Under the pieces are notes generated by a model. That model saw only the letters and a list, made by a program, of their open reading frames with translations. It did not search any database and was not told the DNA's origin. This document shows positions 33,966 through 41,173 of a DNA stretch of 64,000 bases, one piece after another (the first letter of the stretch is position 1; every line of letters starts with the position of its first letter). The position numbers were made by a program, and so were the translations under genes. The DNA is from Bradyrhizobium diazoefficiens (GTDB taxonomy: Bacteria > Pseudomonadota > Alphaproteobacteria > Rhizobiales > Xanthobacteraceae), in the NCBI RefSeq assembly GCF_018131185.1, contig NZ_JAFCJE010000006.1, forward strand, positions 372,001-436,000, given 5' to 3'.

Positions 33966-34594
33966 TCAACGTCCGCTGATGCCGACCAGGCGAGGGCGGT
34001 GGTGGCTTGCGCGCGAATTCTCGGCCGGTAGAGCGCGTAGCCATTCACGGAAGCTGACGACTTCCGGGCAATCCGCCGTGCCTTCGGGCGCAATCAGCCA
34101 ATCGCCTGGACCAGATCCCGCACTAATCCGATCGCAGCGATAGCCCGGATGGTGGCCAAGTCCGCGAGCTATCAGCAGGTCGACCTTGCCCTCGACCAGC
34201 TCGTGCAGGCCGGCCGGCTGCAGCACCCGCAGACCGATGTCCGAGTGTGTGCTGCGAAACTCCGCGAGATCGAGGCGGCGCAGGTCGATAGTGCCATGGA
34301 CCCCCAATTGCAGCAGCACCGAACCTGCCGGCTTCAGATGCGAGGTCGCCTCGGCAATGTGACGAAAGCCCTCGGATATCCCGGGCAGATAGGCCTGGCC
34401 TGCCGGGGTGAGGATGAGCTGCTTGTGCAGCCGATCGAACAGGCGGACGCCGAGGCGCGCCTCCAGCGCCCTCACCTGCTGCCCCACGGCGGCGGGCGTG
34501 ACGTGGAGCTCGTGCGCGGCCAGTTTGAAGCTGAGGTGTCGCGCGGCGGCCTCGAAGGCGCGGAGCGCGTTGAGCGGGGGAAGGGCGTAGGTCA
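33966..34594 (-). CDS. LysR-family regulator (GcvA-like) with internally deleted effector domain
   Basis: 208 residues from the ATG at 34594. The winged helix is intact: LNALRAFEAAARHLSFKLAA, HVTPAAVGQQVRALEARLGV, LFDRLHKQLILTPAG. The effector domain begins normally (EFRSTHSDIGLRVLQ, EGKVDLLIARGLG) but jumps from HHPGYRCDRI to a piece that matches the very end of GcvA-type proteins (WLIAPEGTADCPEVVSFREW). About 90 residues of the usual 300 are missing from the middle, without a frameshift. It could still bind DNA but probably not sense a normal ligand. It is divergent from the RidA-family gene, with 129 bp between starts, so that gene is the likely target. Confidence 0.82.
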
Positions 34595-34723
34595 TCGCGC
34601 CGCACTTTGACACCGATGGAGCGTGGCCTTGCAATAGATTTTCTTGCGCTGAACCGCAGGAATGATGCTTTGCGCCGCGGCGCCGCCTCCGGATACGGTC
34701 ATCCCGCAATCTGGAGAAACAAC

Positions 34724-35116
34724 ATGGCGTCAGCCCAATTCGTCACTCACAATCCCGCAACGGTCCATGCTCCGGCCGGCGGCTACAGCATGGGACTTGA
34801 ACTCAGTCAGCATCGTCGCCTGCTGTTCATCAGCGGACAGGTGCCGGCGACATCGGACGGCAGCGTGCCGGACGGTTTCGAGGCACAATGCGAGCAAGCC
34901 TGGCGCAATGTCATCGAGGTGCTCGCCGCTGCCGGCCTCGATGTAACGAATCTGGTGAAGGTCACCACGTTCCTGACCGACCTCAGTCAGGTCGTGCCCA
35001 ATCGTGGCGTGCGCCGCAAGATGCTGGCGGGACACGAGCCCGCGCTGACCGTCATGATCGCGCAAACCGTCGACAGCAAATGGCTGCTGGAGATCGAGGC
35101 GATCGCCGCGGCATGA
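34724..35116 (+). CDS. RidA/YjgF family protein lacking the catalytic arginine
   Basis: 130 residues of the trimeric RidA fold, with ISGQVPATSDGSV, AWRNVIEVLAAAGLDVTNLV and KVTTFLTDLS as family blocks. RidA hydrolyses reactive imine/enamine intermediates using an arginine in a PAR-S/T motif; here the corresponding segment reads HEPALTVM, with Leu in place of Arg. That places it among the RidA subfamilies without demonstrated deaminase activity. It starts after GGAG, divergent from the LysR gene and 47 bp upstream of the ATC hydrolase, so the two are probably one transcript. Confidence 0.88.
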   Translation: MASAQFVTHNPATVHAPAGGYSMGLELSQHRRLLFISGQVPATSDGSVPDGFEAQCEQAWRNVIEVLAAAGLDVTNLVKVTTFLTDLSQVVPNRGVRRKMLAGHEPALTVMIAQTVDSKWLLEIEAIAAA

Positions 35117-35163
35117 AGCCAGCTCGGCGAACGCGCAATAAGTCAACTGCGTCAGGTGTACCC

Positions 35164-35862
35164 ATGGCTGAGACCATCCATCCCTTTTACGAGGTCCATC
35201 GTGCGGCAATGGAAGCCGCAATGCGCCACCGGCTCGACCTCGCCGAACCAATGCTGCGCGAGCGCGCGGACCTGCCCGATTTCGATGCGATCCGGCGGGA
35301 GGTGATGAACGAATTCGCGCTCGTGCTTGCCCAGATGCCCTACGTTGGAGGAGCAGCAAACCGCATGAGCGAGTTTTTCATGCGTCTCCTGGGCTTCATG
35401 GCCATCAGCCGGGTGCTCCGGCGACATAGCGTGCCGATGCCGGTGATCGGCGACATCGAGCGGGAAACCTACAAGACGCAGTTGCTCACGGTGCCCGAGG
35501 CGGAACGTCTCGCCGCGGGACGCCAATTCATGTCGTCGGAAAACAAGAATTTGCTGCGCGAGCAAGCCGCGAAAAGCGTCACTAAGAGCCACAGGGACGC
35601 GTTCCCGGGGGATTTCGTCTACGATTTCGTCGAGCCGGGCCCGAATGACGATTTCGAATTCGGCATCAACTACATGGCCTGCGGCTTCTGCAAATTCGCC
35701 GCACGCCACGGCGACAAGGATATCCTGCCGAACATCTGCGGGCTCGATTTCGTCGCATACGCGACGCGCGGTATCCGTCTGGAACGGACGCAAACGCTGG
35801 CCGGCGGCGCCAGCCATTGCGATTTCAGATTTTCGCGGCTGCCGCCGCACGGGAGAAGCTAA
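35164..35862 (+). CDS. L-2-amino-thiazoline-4-carboxylic acid hydrolase family protein
   Basis: 232 residues. The C-terminal block FEFGINYMACGFCKFAARHG, DILPNICGLDFVAY and GGASHCDFRF is typical of the ATC hydrolase family, which in Pseudomonas opens the ring of 2-amino-thiazoline-4-carboxylate on the way to L-cysteine; other members have unknown substrates. The N-terminal 120 residues are helical (EAAMRHRLDLAEPMLRERAD). There is no signal peptide. The pairing with a RidA-type protein suggests a shared amino-acid-derived substrate, which is inference. A 240-bp stretch without a gene follows. Confidence 0.85.
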   Translation: MAETIHPFYEVHRAAMEAAMRHRLDLAEPMLRERADLPDFDAIRREVMNEFALVLAQMPYVGGAANRMSEFFMRLLGFMAISRVLRRHSVPMPVIGDIERETYKTQLLTVPEAERLAAGRQFMSSENKNLLREQAAKSVTKSHRDAFPGDFVYDFVEPGPNDDFEFGINYMACGFCKFAARHGDKDILPNICGLDFVAYATRGIRLERTQTLAGGASHCDFRFSRLPPHGRS

Positions 35863-35929
35863 CGGCGTTCTCGAGGTTGTTCTGCTCTCCGCCGCCGTGC
35901 AATGGCAAGGGTACCCGGGGCATTCCACC

Positions 35930-36020
35930 ATTCACGTTCGAGGTGACCGCCATGGAGACGGCATGGCGGTGTTTTGCCCGACGCGTCAAACGGATTGCGT
36001 CAAATCAGAAGTCATGCGGC
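35930..36020. repeat. Possible dispersed Bradyrhizobium intergenic sequence
   Basis: The stretch around GTGTTTTGCCCGACGCGTCA (about 35970-35990) resembles sequence I recall near the ends of genes in several Bradyrhizobium genomes. Only one copy is in this window, so the assignment rests on memory. The rest of 35863-36102 contains no gene. Confidence 0.3.
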
Positions 36021-36102
36021 GGTTGCCGGCAACCCATTGATATCGCTAGCCCCGGCTACTGTGCATGGGGTTGTTTTCGCACTTTTTGGTGCGCGGGGCG
36101 CC

Positions 36103-37131
36103 TTACTCCGCGGCTTTCTCCCTCAGGCGCTGCGCATAGACGTTGATGACCAGCGCCGCCAGCAGGATCAGGCCGCGGATCAGGATCTTCAGGAAGCTGT
36201 CGATGTTGACGTGGTCGAGGCCGTTGTTGAGGACGCCGAGCACGAACAGGCCGACGATGGTGTTGCCGATGCCGCCGCGGCCGCCGAACAGGCTGGTGCC
36301 GCCAACGACGACGGCGGCGATGGAGTCGAGCAGATAGGTGTCGAACTCGTTCTGCTGCGCGCTGCCGAAATGGGCGACGCCGAGCATGCCGCCGATGCCC
36401 GAGCAGACCGCCGAGATCACCATGACGGCGCCGAGGATGAGCTTGACGTTGAGGCCGGAATATTCGGCCGCCTCGCGATTGCCCCCAACCATGTAGACGT
36501 AGCGACCGAAGCGCGTGTAGGTCAGCACCAGATGGCCGGCGAGCAGCATGATGGCGGCGACGATGACGAGCCAGGGGATGCCGCCGATCGAGCCCGAGCC
36601 GAGCGTCGTGATCAGGCTCGGCACCTTGTAGGCGATCTGGCCGCGTACCAGGAGCGCCGAGACGCCGGCGGCGATCTGCATCATCGCCAAGGTCATGATG
36701 AAGGAGGGGATGCCGATCACGGTCAGCCCCAGCGCATTGACGAGGCCGAGCAGGGCGCAGAGCAGGATCGAGAGGAGAATCGCGACCGCGCCGGGCAGCG
36801 GCACATTGGCGATGTTGACGTAGGATTCCTGGAGCGTGAAGTAGGCGACCGCGATGCCGGTAACGTTGGCGATGGCCGCGATCGAGAGGTCGATCTCGGC
36901 GCAGAGGATCACGAAGGTGAGGCCGACCGCGATGATCCCGGTGATCGACACTTGCGTGAGGATGTTGCCGAGATTGTCCAGCGTCGCGAAGGAGGGGCTG
37001 GCAAAGGCGAAGAAGGCGGTCAGGAAAATCAGCGTCAGGAACGGCGCAATGTTGCGCATCTGCGAGCGCAGGAAGGGCGCGAGCCCCCGCGCCCGCGCAC
37101 CCGCCGCTGGAACCGTGTCACTGCTCGCCAT
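36103..37131 (-). CDS. Sugar ABC transporter permease (RbsC-like, CUT2)
   Basis: 342 residues with eight to ten TM helices of the ribose/xylose/inositol-type (CUT2) permease family. Family features are ILTQVSITGIIAVGLTFVIL near the N-terminus, GRYVYMVGGNREAAEYSGLN (coupling-loop region) and DSIAAVVVGGTSLFGGRGGI followed by NTIVGLFVLGVLNNGLDHVN. It forms the membrane channel with the adjacent ATPase, whose gene ends 12 bp upstream. It is the last gene of the operon. The sugar cannot be predicted. Confidence 0.95.
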   Translation of the reverse strand: MASSDTVPAAGARARGLAPFLRSQMRNIAPFLTLIFLTAFFAFASPSFATLDNLGNILTQVSITGIIAVGLTFVILCAEIDLSIAAIANVTGIAVAYFTLQESYVNIANVPLPGAVAILLSILLCALLGLVNALGLTVIGIPSFIMTLAMMQIAAGVSALLVRGQIAYKVPSLITTLGSGSIGGIPWLVIVAAIMLLAGHLVLTYTRFGRYVYMVGGNREAAEYSGLNVKLILGAVMVISAVCSGIGGMLGVAHFGSAQQNEFDTYLLDSIAAVVVGGTSLFGGRGGIGNTIVGLFVLGVLNNGLDHVNIDSFLKILIRGLILLAALVINVYAQRLREKAAE

Positions 37132-37143
37132 AATGCTTCTCCG

Positions 37144-38646
37144 TCACGCCGCTTCCAGCAGGCGGTCCTTGCTGACCGGCTCGTTCCTGAATTCCCGCAC
37201 CAAAGCGCCGCGCTTGAGCACGAGGATGCGGTTTGCCAGCGACAGCACCGTTTCCGGCTCGGTCGACAGCACGATGATCGCAAGCCCCTTGGCGCGGAGA
37301 TCGCGGACGATGTTGATGACGTCGTTCTTGGCGCCGACATCCATGCCGCGGGTCGGCTCGCACAGCACCAGAAGCTTGGGCGGGTAGGTCAGCCATTTCG
37401 CTAGCGCGACCTTCTGCTGGTTGCCGCCCGAGAGCATGCCGAGGTCGAGACCGACCACCGGGGGCCTGATCTGCAACTGCTCGACCTGACGCTGAGCAAT
37501 GTCGCGCTCCTGGGCCGGCTTCAACAGCAAAGACGAGATGCGATCCAGGATGCTGATCGAGATGTTCTTGTAGACCGGCTCCTGGTGAAACAGCATGTCG
37601 CGCCGGCTCTCGGGCACCAGCGCCACGCCGGCACGCCGTGCCGCCGCCGTGCTGGCGAAGGTCTTTGGCTTGCCACCGACGAGAAGCGTGCCGCTGTCCG
37701 GCTTCAGCTTGCCGAACAGGATGCGCGACAGCTCCTGCTGGCCGCAGCCCATGAAGCCGTAGATGCCGAGCACCTCGCCGGCGCGGGCCTCGAACGAGAC
37801 GGCCCGCAAGCTGCGGGCCAGGGACAGCTGGTCGACCTTCAGGACGACCGGGCTCTCACTTGGGCGCGGCAGCAGCAGATCGTCGGTGTAGCTGTGCTCG
37901 AGCGCTTCGCCGCCGCGGCCGATCATGGCCTCGATCAACGCGCCCTTGCTGGTGGCAGCGCTCGCCGTCTCCGCTACCTTCCGCCCGTTGCGGAACACGG
38001 TCACGGTGTCCGAGACGCGTAAAATGTCCTCGATGAAGTGCGAGATGAAGACGATGGCAGTGCCTTCCTCGCGCAGTCGCCGGAGCGTGGCGAACAGGCG
38101 CTCGACCTCCGGCGGGGAGAGGGCGGAGGTCGGCTCGTCCAGGATGACGATGCGGGCGCCGGAGAACAGCACGCGGGCGATCTCGATCAGCTGCTGCAGC
38201 CCGATGGGTAAGTCGCCGAGTCTCGACATCGGATTAACGTCGATGCCGAAGCGAGCCAGCTGTTCGCCCGCTTCGCGCGCCATCCGTCGCCACTGCACGA
38301 GGCCGAGGGCGTTGGTCGGCTGGTTGCCCAGGAAGACGTTCTCGGCGACGGTCAGGTCCGGTGCGACAGAGAGCTCCTGATGCACCATGGCGATGCCGGC
38401 CGCGTGTGCATCACGCGCCGAACGGAAATGCGTCTCCGCGCCGTCGATCAGGAAGCGGCCGGAGAACTCGGTGTGCACGCCGGCGATGATCTTCATCAGC
38501 GTGCTTTTTCCGGCGCCGTTCTCGCCGACGAGACCGTGGATCTCGCCGGGAAGAAGCGCCAAATCGACACCACGAAGCGCTTCGACACCGCCGAAGCTCT
38601 TCGTGATGCCCTGCAGTTCAAGGATGGGCGAGCGACCCTCTGACAT
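37144..38646 (-). CDS. Sugar ABC transporter ATP-binding protein (RbsA-like)
   Basis: 500 residues with two fused ABC modules, as in RbsA/MglA. N-terminal domain: Walker A GENGAGKSTLMK near 37-48, signature LPIGLQQLIEIAR, Walker B VILDEPTSAL. C-terminal domain: degenerate Walker A (IYGFMGCGQQEL), signature LSGGNQQKVALAKW, Walker B LLVLCEPTRGMDVGAK. Degeneration of the second nucleotide site is normal for CUT2 ATPases. It lies 21 bp downstream of the binding-protein gene and 12 bp upstream of the permease. Confidence 0.95.
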   Translation of the reverse strand: MSEGRSPILELQGITKSFGGVEALRGVDLALLPGEIHGLVGENGAGKSTLMKIIAGVHTEFSGRFLIDGAETHFRSARDAHAAGIAMVHQELSVAPDLTVAENVFLGNQPTNALGLVQWRRMAREAGEQLARFGIDVNPMSRLGDLPIGLQQLIEIARVLFSGARIVILDEPTSALSPPEVERLFATLRRLREEGTAIVFISHFIEDILRVSDTVTVFRNGRKVAETASAATSKGALIEAMIGRGGEALEHSYTDDLLLPRPSESPVVLKVDQLSLARSLRAVSFEARAGEVLGIYGFMGCGQQELSRILFGKLKPDSGTLLVGGKPKTFASTAAARRAGVALVPESRRDMLFHQEPVYKNISISILDRISSLLLKPAQERDIAQRQVEQLQIRPPVVGLDLGMLSGGNQQKVALAKWLTYPPKLLVLCEPTRGMDVGAKNDVINIVRDLRAKGLAIIVLSTEPETVLSLANRILVLKRGALVREFRNEPVSKDRLLEAA

Positions 38647-38667
38647 GAAAGTTCAGATCTTGGAGGC

Positions 38668-39690
38668 TCAGATCAGGTAGTGATCCTGCATCCACTGCAT
38701 TCCGGCGGCGTTGGCCTTGGTCACGACGGGGCCGTCGGTGACCACGTTCTTGGGAATGCCCTGACCGCTCTTCTCGCCGCCGACAACAGCCGAAACGCCC
38801 GCGATGATGGCGCCGCCATGGATGCGGCAGGAGGGATTGCGCACGGTCGCGAACATGCGGCCTTCGCTCACCGCCTGGATCGCCGGCGGCATGGCGTCGA
38901 CGCCGCCGATCAGGATGTTGGTGCGGCCCCGCGCCTTCATGATGTTGGCGGCGGCGAGCGCCATGTCGTCATTGTGGAAGAACGCCGCATCGATCTGCGG
39001 ATATTTGGTCAGATACGTTTCCCACAGACGCGCCGTCTTGGAGACGTCCCAGTCGGCCGGCTGGGTGTCGAGCACCTCGATGCCCGGGAATTGCTTGACC
39101 ACCGAGGTGAAGCCTTTGGCCCGTCCTTGCGCGCCGGTATGGCCGAGCGCGCCTTGCGTCATGATGATCTTGCCCTTGCCGCCCATGGCATTGCAAAGGG
39201 CCTGGGTCACCGAGGCGCCCATGAACTCGTTGTCGGGAGCGAGGAAGGAGTGGACGTTGATCTGATCGAGCGGCGCGATCAGCGTGTCCATGTCGATCAC
39301 AGGCGTGCCGGCGTCGATCATCTTCTGCACGGGCTGGGTGAGGGTGCCGATGCCGAAGGCCTGGATCGCGACGAAGTCCCATTTCTGCGAGGCCATGTTG
39401 TCGATTGCCGCGCGCTGCTTCACCGCGTCGAGCTGACCGTCGAACCAGGTCACCTCGACGTTGAACAGCTTGCCCCAGAATTCCGCGGCCTTCTTGCCTT
39501 GGGCGCACCAGGTAGCCTGGAGGCCCGCATTGGAGAACGCCGCCTTCAGCGGCTTCTCGCTGCGTCCGACTTCGGCGGCCAGTGCTGGATTGATACCCAT
39601 GCTGCCGAACAGGGCAGCTCCGGCGCCGGCGGTCGCTGCCGCCTGAAGAAGATCGCGCCTCGTCGTCGAGAAATCTTTCGTCCCGGACAT
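38668..39690 (-). CDS. Sugar ABC transporter substrate-binding protein (RbsB-like), Tat-type signal
   Basis: 340 residues from the ATG at 39690, chosen because GGGAG lies six bases upstream. The N-terminus STTRRDLLQAAATAGAGAAL has a twin-arginine motif followed by a hydrophobic stretch and ALA cleavage, so Tat export is likely. The mature part is a periplasmic-binding type I/4 fold (KAAFSNAGLQATWCAQGKKA, DFVAIQAFGIGTL, DAAFFHNDDMALAAANIMKA). It delivers the sugar to the permease/ATPase encoded downstream. The shape of the binding cleft cannot be judged here; the substrate is unknown. Confidence 0.92.
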   Translation of the reverse strand: MSGTKDFSTTRRDLLQAAATAGAGAALFGSMGINPALAAEVGRSEKPLKAAFSNAGLQATWCAQGKKAAEFWGKLFNVEVTWFDGQLDAVKQRAAIDNMASQKWDFVAIQAFGIGTLTQPVQKMIDAGTPVIDMDTLIAPLDQINVHSFLAPDNEFMGASVTQALCNAMGGKGKIIMTQGALGHTGAQGRAKGFTSVVKQFPGIEVLDTQPADWDVSKTARLWETYLTKYPQIDAAFFHNDDMALAAANIMKARGRTNILIGGVDAMPPAIQAVSEGRMFATVRNPSCRIHGGAIIAGVSAVVGGEKSGQGIPKNVVTDGPVVTKANAAGMQWMQDHYLI

Positions 39691-39726
39691 CGCTCGCTCC
39701 CATGTATTTTGTCGTCGGTGCGTCAT

Positions 39727-39740
39727 TGATAGCGCTACCG
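39727..39740. promoter_or_regulatory. LacI-type operator candidate upstream of the sugar ABC operon
   Basis: TGATAGCGCTACCG contains a perfect TAGCGCTA palindrome with one-mismatch symmetry over 12 bases, the central C-G and flanks expected of LacI/PurR-family operators. It lies about 40 bp ahead of the binding-protein gene (minus strand). No LacI-family gene is in the window. Confidence 0.4.
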
Positions 39741-39826
39741 ATGTCCGAAAGTGTCTCACAAGAGTTGATGCCACTCAATCCGCAATCACTCGCGCGCGGC
39801 GAGCTGCGTTGGTGCAGCGCAAAGCG

Positions 39827-40231
39827 TCAGCCTGCTGCGCCGCTGAATGTGTCGATGCCCACGAGCAACGTGTCCCAAGCCTGTGCGATCCCGGTTGACC
39901 ATTCATCGCCCAGCAGATCGCGTAACGTATCCCTGATCACGGTGAAGAACGCGACGAACAGCTCCCGCGACGTGCCGTAGGCGTCGTGGGAGGCGGCCTC
40001 GCAGGCGATCAGCCGGAAGTGCCCATGGCGCTCACCGGCGAAATCGAGGATAGCCTCGATCGTCAGCGCGAGCATCGACCCCTTCACGAGGTCAGCGCCG
40101 CCCGAGCGGAACATCGCCTGCGTTTCGGGATGCGCGTCGAAGAGGCGTTGGTAGACGAGGGGCGTGAGATCCGCACAGCGCGAGGCCGCGAGTTCGAAGC
40201 TGATTTCGATCGGATTGGACGACGCCTTCAT
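39827..40231 (-). CDS. Single-domain globin (bacterial haemoglobin type)
   Basis: 134 residues. LTPLVYQRLFDAHPETQAMF at about 21-41 is the globin B-C region with the distal Tyr, and CEAASHDAYGTSRELFVAFF carries the proximal histidine (SH-DAYG). LGDEWSTGIAQAWDTLLVGI is the H helix as in Vitreoscilla-type and flavohaemoglobin globins. There is no reductase domain, so it acts alone or with separate reductases, in O2/NO handling. It lies 136 bp upstream of the sugar-transporter operon on the same strand; co-regulation is not evident. Confidence 0.88.
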   Translation of the reverse strand: MKASSNPIEISFELAASRCADLTPLVYQRLFDAHPETQAMFRSGGADLVKGSMLALTIEAILDFAGERHGHFRLIACEAASHDAYGTSRELFVAFFTVIRDTLRDLLGDEWSTGIAQAWDTLLVGIDTFSGAAG

Positions 40232-40251
40232 CGGCGCTTCAGCCTCGCGGA

Positions 40252-40281
40252 CAAAAAAAGAGCGGGGCCCTAGCCCCGCTC
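40252..40281 (-). terminator. Strong Rho-independent terminator facing the minus strand, no upstream gene recognised
   Basis: A perfect 9-bp GC-rich stem (40260-40268 with 40273-40281) with a 4-base loop, followed on the minus strand by seven U. It cannot end the globin gene, which lies further along the minus strand, so some transcript coming from the right (about 40282-40500) ends here. No supported CDS is in that stretch; the only open minus-strand frame (SGADREVEAWWSKSREEPLA...) has no start codon. Confidence 0.8.
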
Positions 40282-40499
40282 GAAAATTGTGTCGACCCTA
40301 TTATCCCCGATTCTAAGATTTGCTCTTGATTGACGGGGCGACGCTGCGTTTTGCGCGCCAGGGGCTCCTCCCGAGACTTGGACCACCAGGCCTCGACCTC
40401 GCGGTCAGCGCCTGAGCAAGAGGGATGCTAGTTCAACTTTTCTCACTTGTCATCATTTTCAGCAACGAATGTTCAAAATTCGATCAGTAGACGAAACGA

Positions 40500-40527
40500 T
40501 TGGGTTTCATCCCGTGCCAAGTATATG
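40500..40527 (+). promoter_or_regulatory. Possible promoter of the copper cluster
   Basis: TTGGGT at 40500-40505, a 16-base spacer and TATATG at 40522-40527 lie in a locally AT-rich stretch about 180 bp ahead of the DUF2946 gene. The intervening leader holds small hairpins (GCCCCATCGGGGTGCC) but no riboswitch I recognise. Weak call. Confidence 0.3.
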
Positions 40528-40704
40528 ACAAACATAAGAAATCTGTGGAGGGGCCGGGGCTGTTGAGGTGCCTCAAATGCCCCATCGGGGTGCCGTGCAG
40601 GGTTACCCGAGCACGGTTTTCGGCAGATTTGCGCTGGGCCAAGCAGGCGGCTGAACTGACCTCGACTTGGGGCCGGGTACCGTGTTTAGTCAGCAGGCGA
40701 ACGA

Positions 40705-41091
40705 ATGGTTCGGCGGATGCGCGCACGGCTACAGAAATTCCTACCCCTGGTCCTGCTCGCCCTGGTGATGCAGGTGCTGGCGCCGATTGCCGCCTGCGCT
40801 GCGGCCGGCCTGGCCGTTGCCGATCCGCTGTCCGCCGGAATCATCTGCCACAGTGCGAGCGATCAAGGCGGGCTGAGCGACCAAACCGGCGCGCCGATCG
40901 CGCATGCCGGCGCGTGCGCGCTGTGTTGCCTGGCCCAGGCCAACGCGTCGCTCGATTCGCCCGCACACGCGGCGCTCCCGATTCCCTTCCGTCATGCCGA
41001 GCGCGTGGTGTGGCATCCGGCGGATGCGCTCGCCATCGCCGTGCACGAGGGCTCGAGCGCCCGGGCGCGCGCGCCCCCTCACATTTCCTGA
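40705..41091 (+). CDS. DUF2946-type small exported or membrane protein of the copper cluster
   Basis: 128 residues from the ATG at 40705; an ATG four codons later is equally possible. The N-terminal hydrophobic segment (FLPLVLLALVMQVLAPIAAC) is followed by a short domain with ICHS and HAGACALCCLAQ, cysteine/histidine-rich motifs like those of DUF2946 proteins that recur beside copper-transport genes. It probably binds or transfers metal in the periplasm, but that has not been shown for the family. It lies 82 bp upstream of the TonB-dependent receptor on the same strand. Confidence 0.75.
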   Translation: MVRRMRARLQKFLPLVLLALVMQVLAPIAACAAAGLAVADPLSAGIICHSASDQGGLSDQTGAPIAHAGACALCCLAQANASLDSPAHAALPIPFRHAERVVWHPADALAIAVHEGSSARARAPPHIS

Positions 41092-41173
41092 CGTAGCGAC
41101 GAATCTGCCCCGGCGGCTGCTGCACGGGGATTCGCAATGCACCGGCGCTCGTGCCGGCATCAGGAATTGTTAT

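Noticed and set aside
35974..37404. A 476-codon plus-strand frame
   Set aside because: Covers the permease and part of the ATPase genes in antisense; strongly Asp/Arg/Gln/Glu-rich, no domain.
38680..39729. A 349-codon plus-strand frame
   Set aside because: Antisense to the sugar-binding protein, which carries a Tat signal and a periplasmic-binding fold.
40282..40450. Short minus-strand frame reading SGADREVEAWWSKSREEPLA
   Set aside because: It has plausible protein-like composition but no start codon and runs through the terminator hairpin; a small RNA is a better reading.
40528..40704. A riboswitch (cobalamin or copper-related) ahead of the copper cluster
   Set aside because: I looked for a B12 box and other conserved cores; only small hairpins are present.
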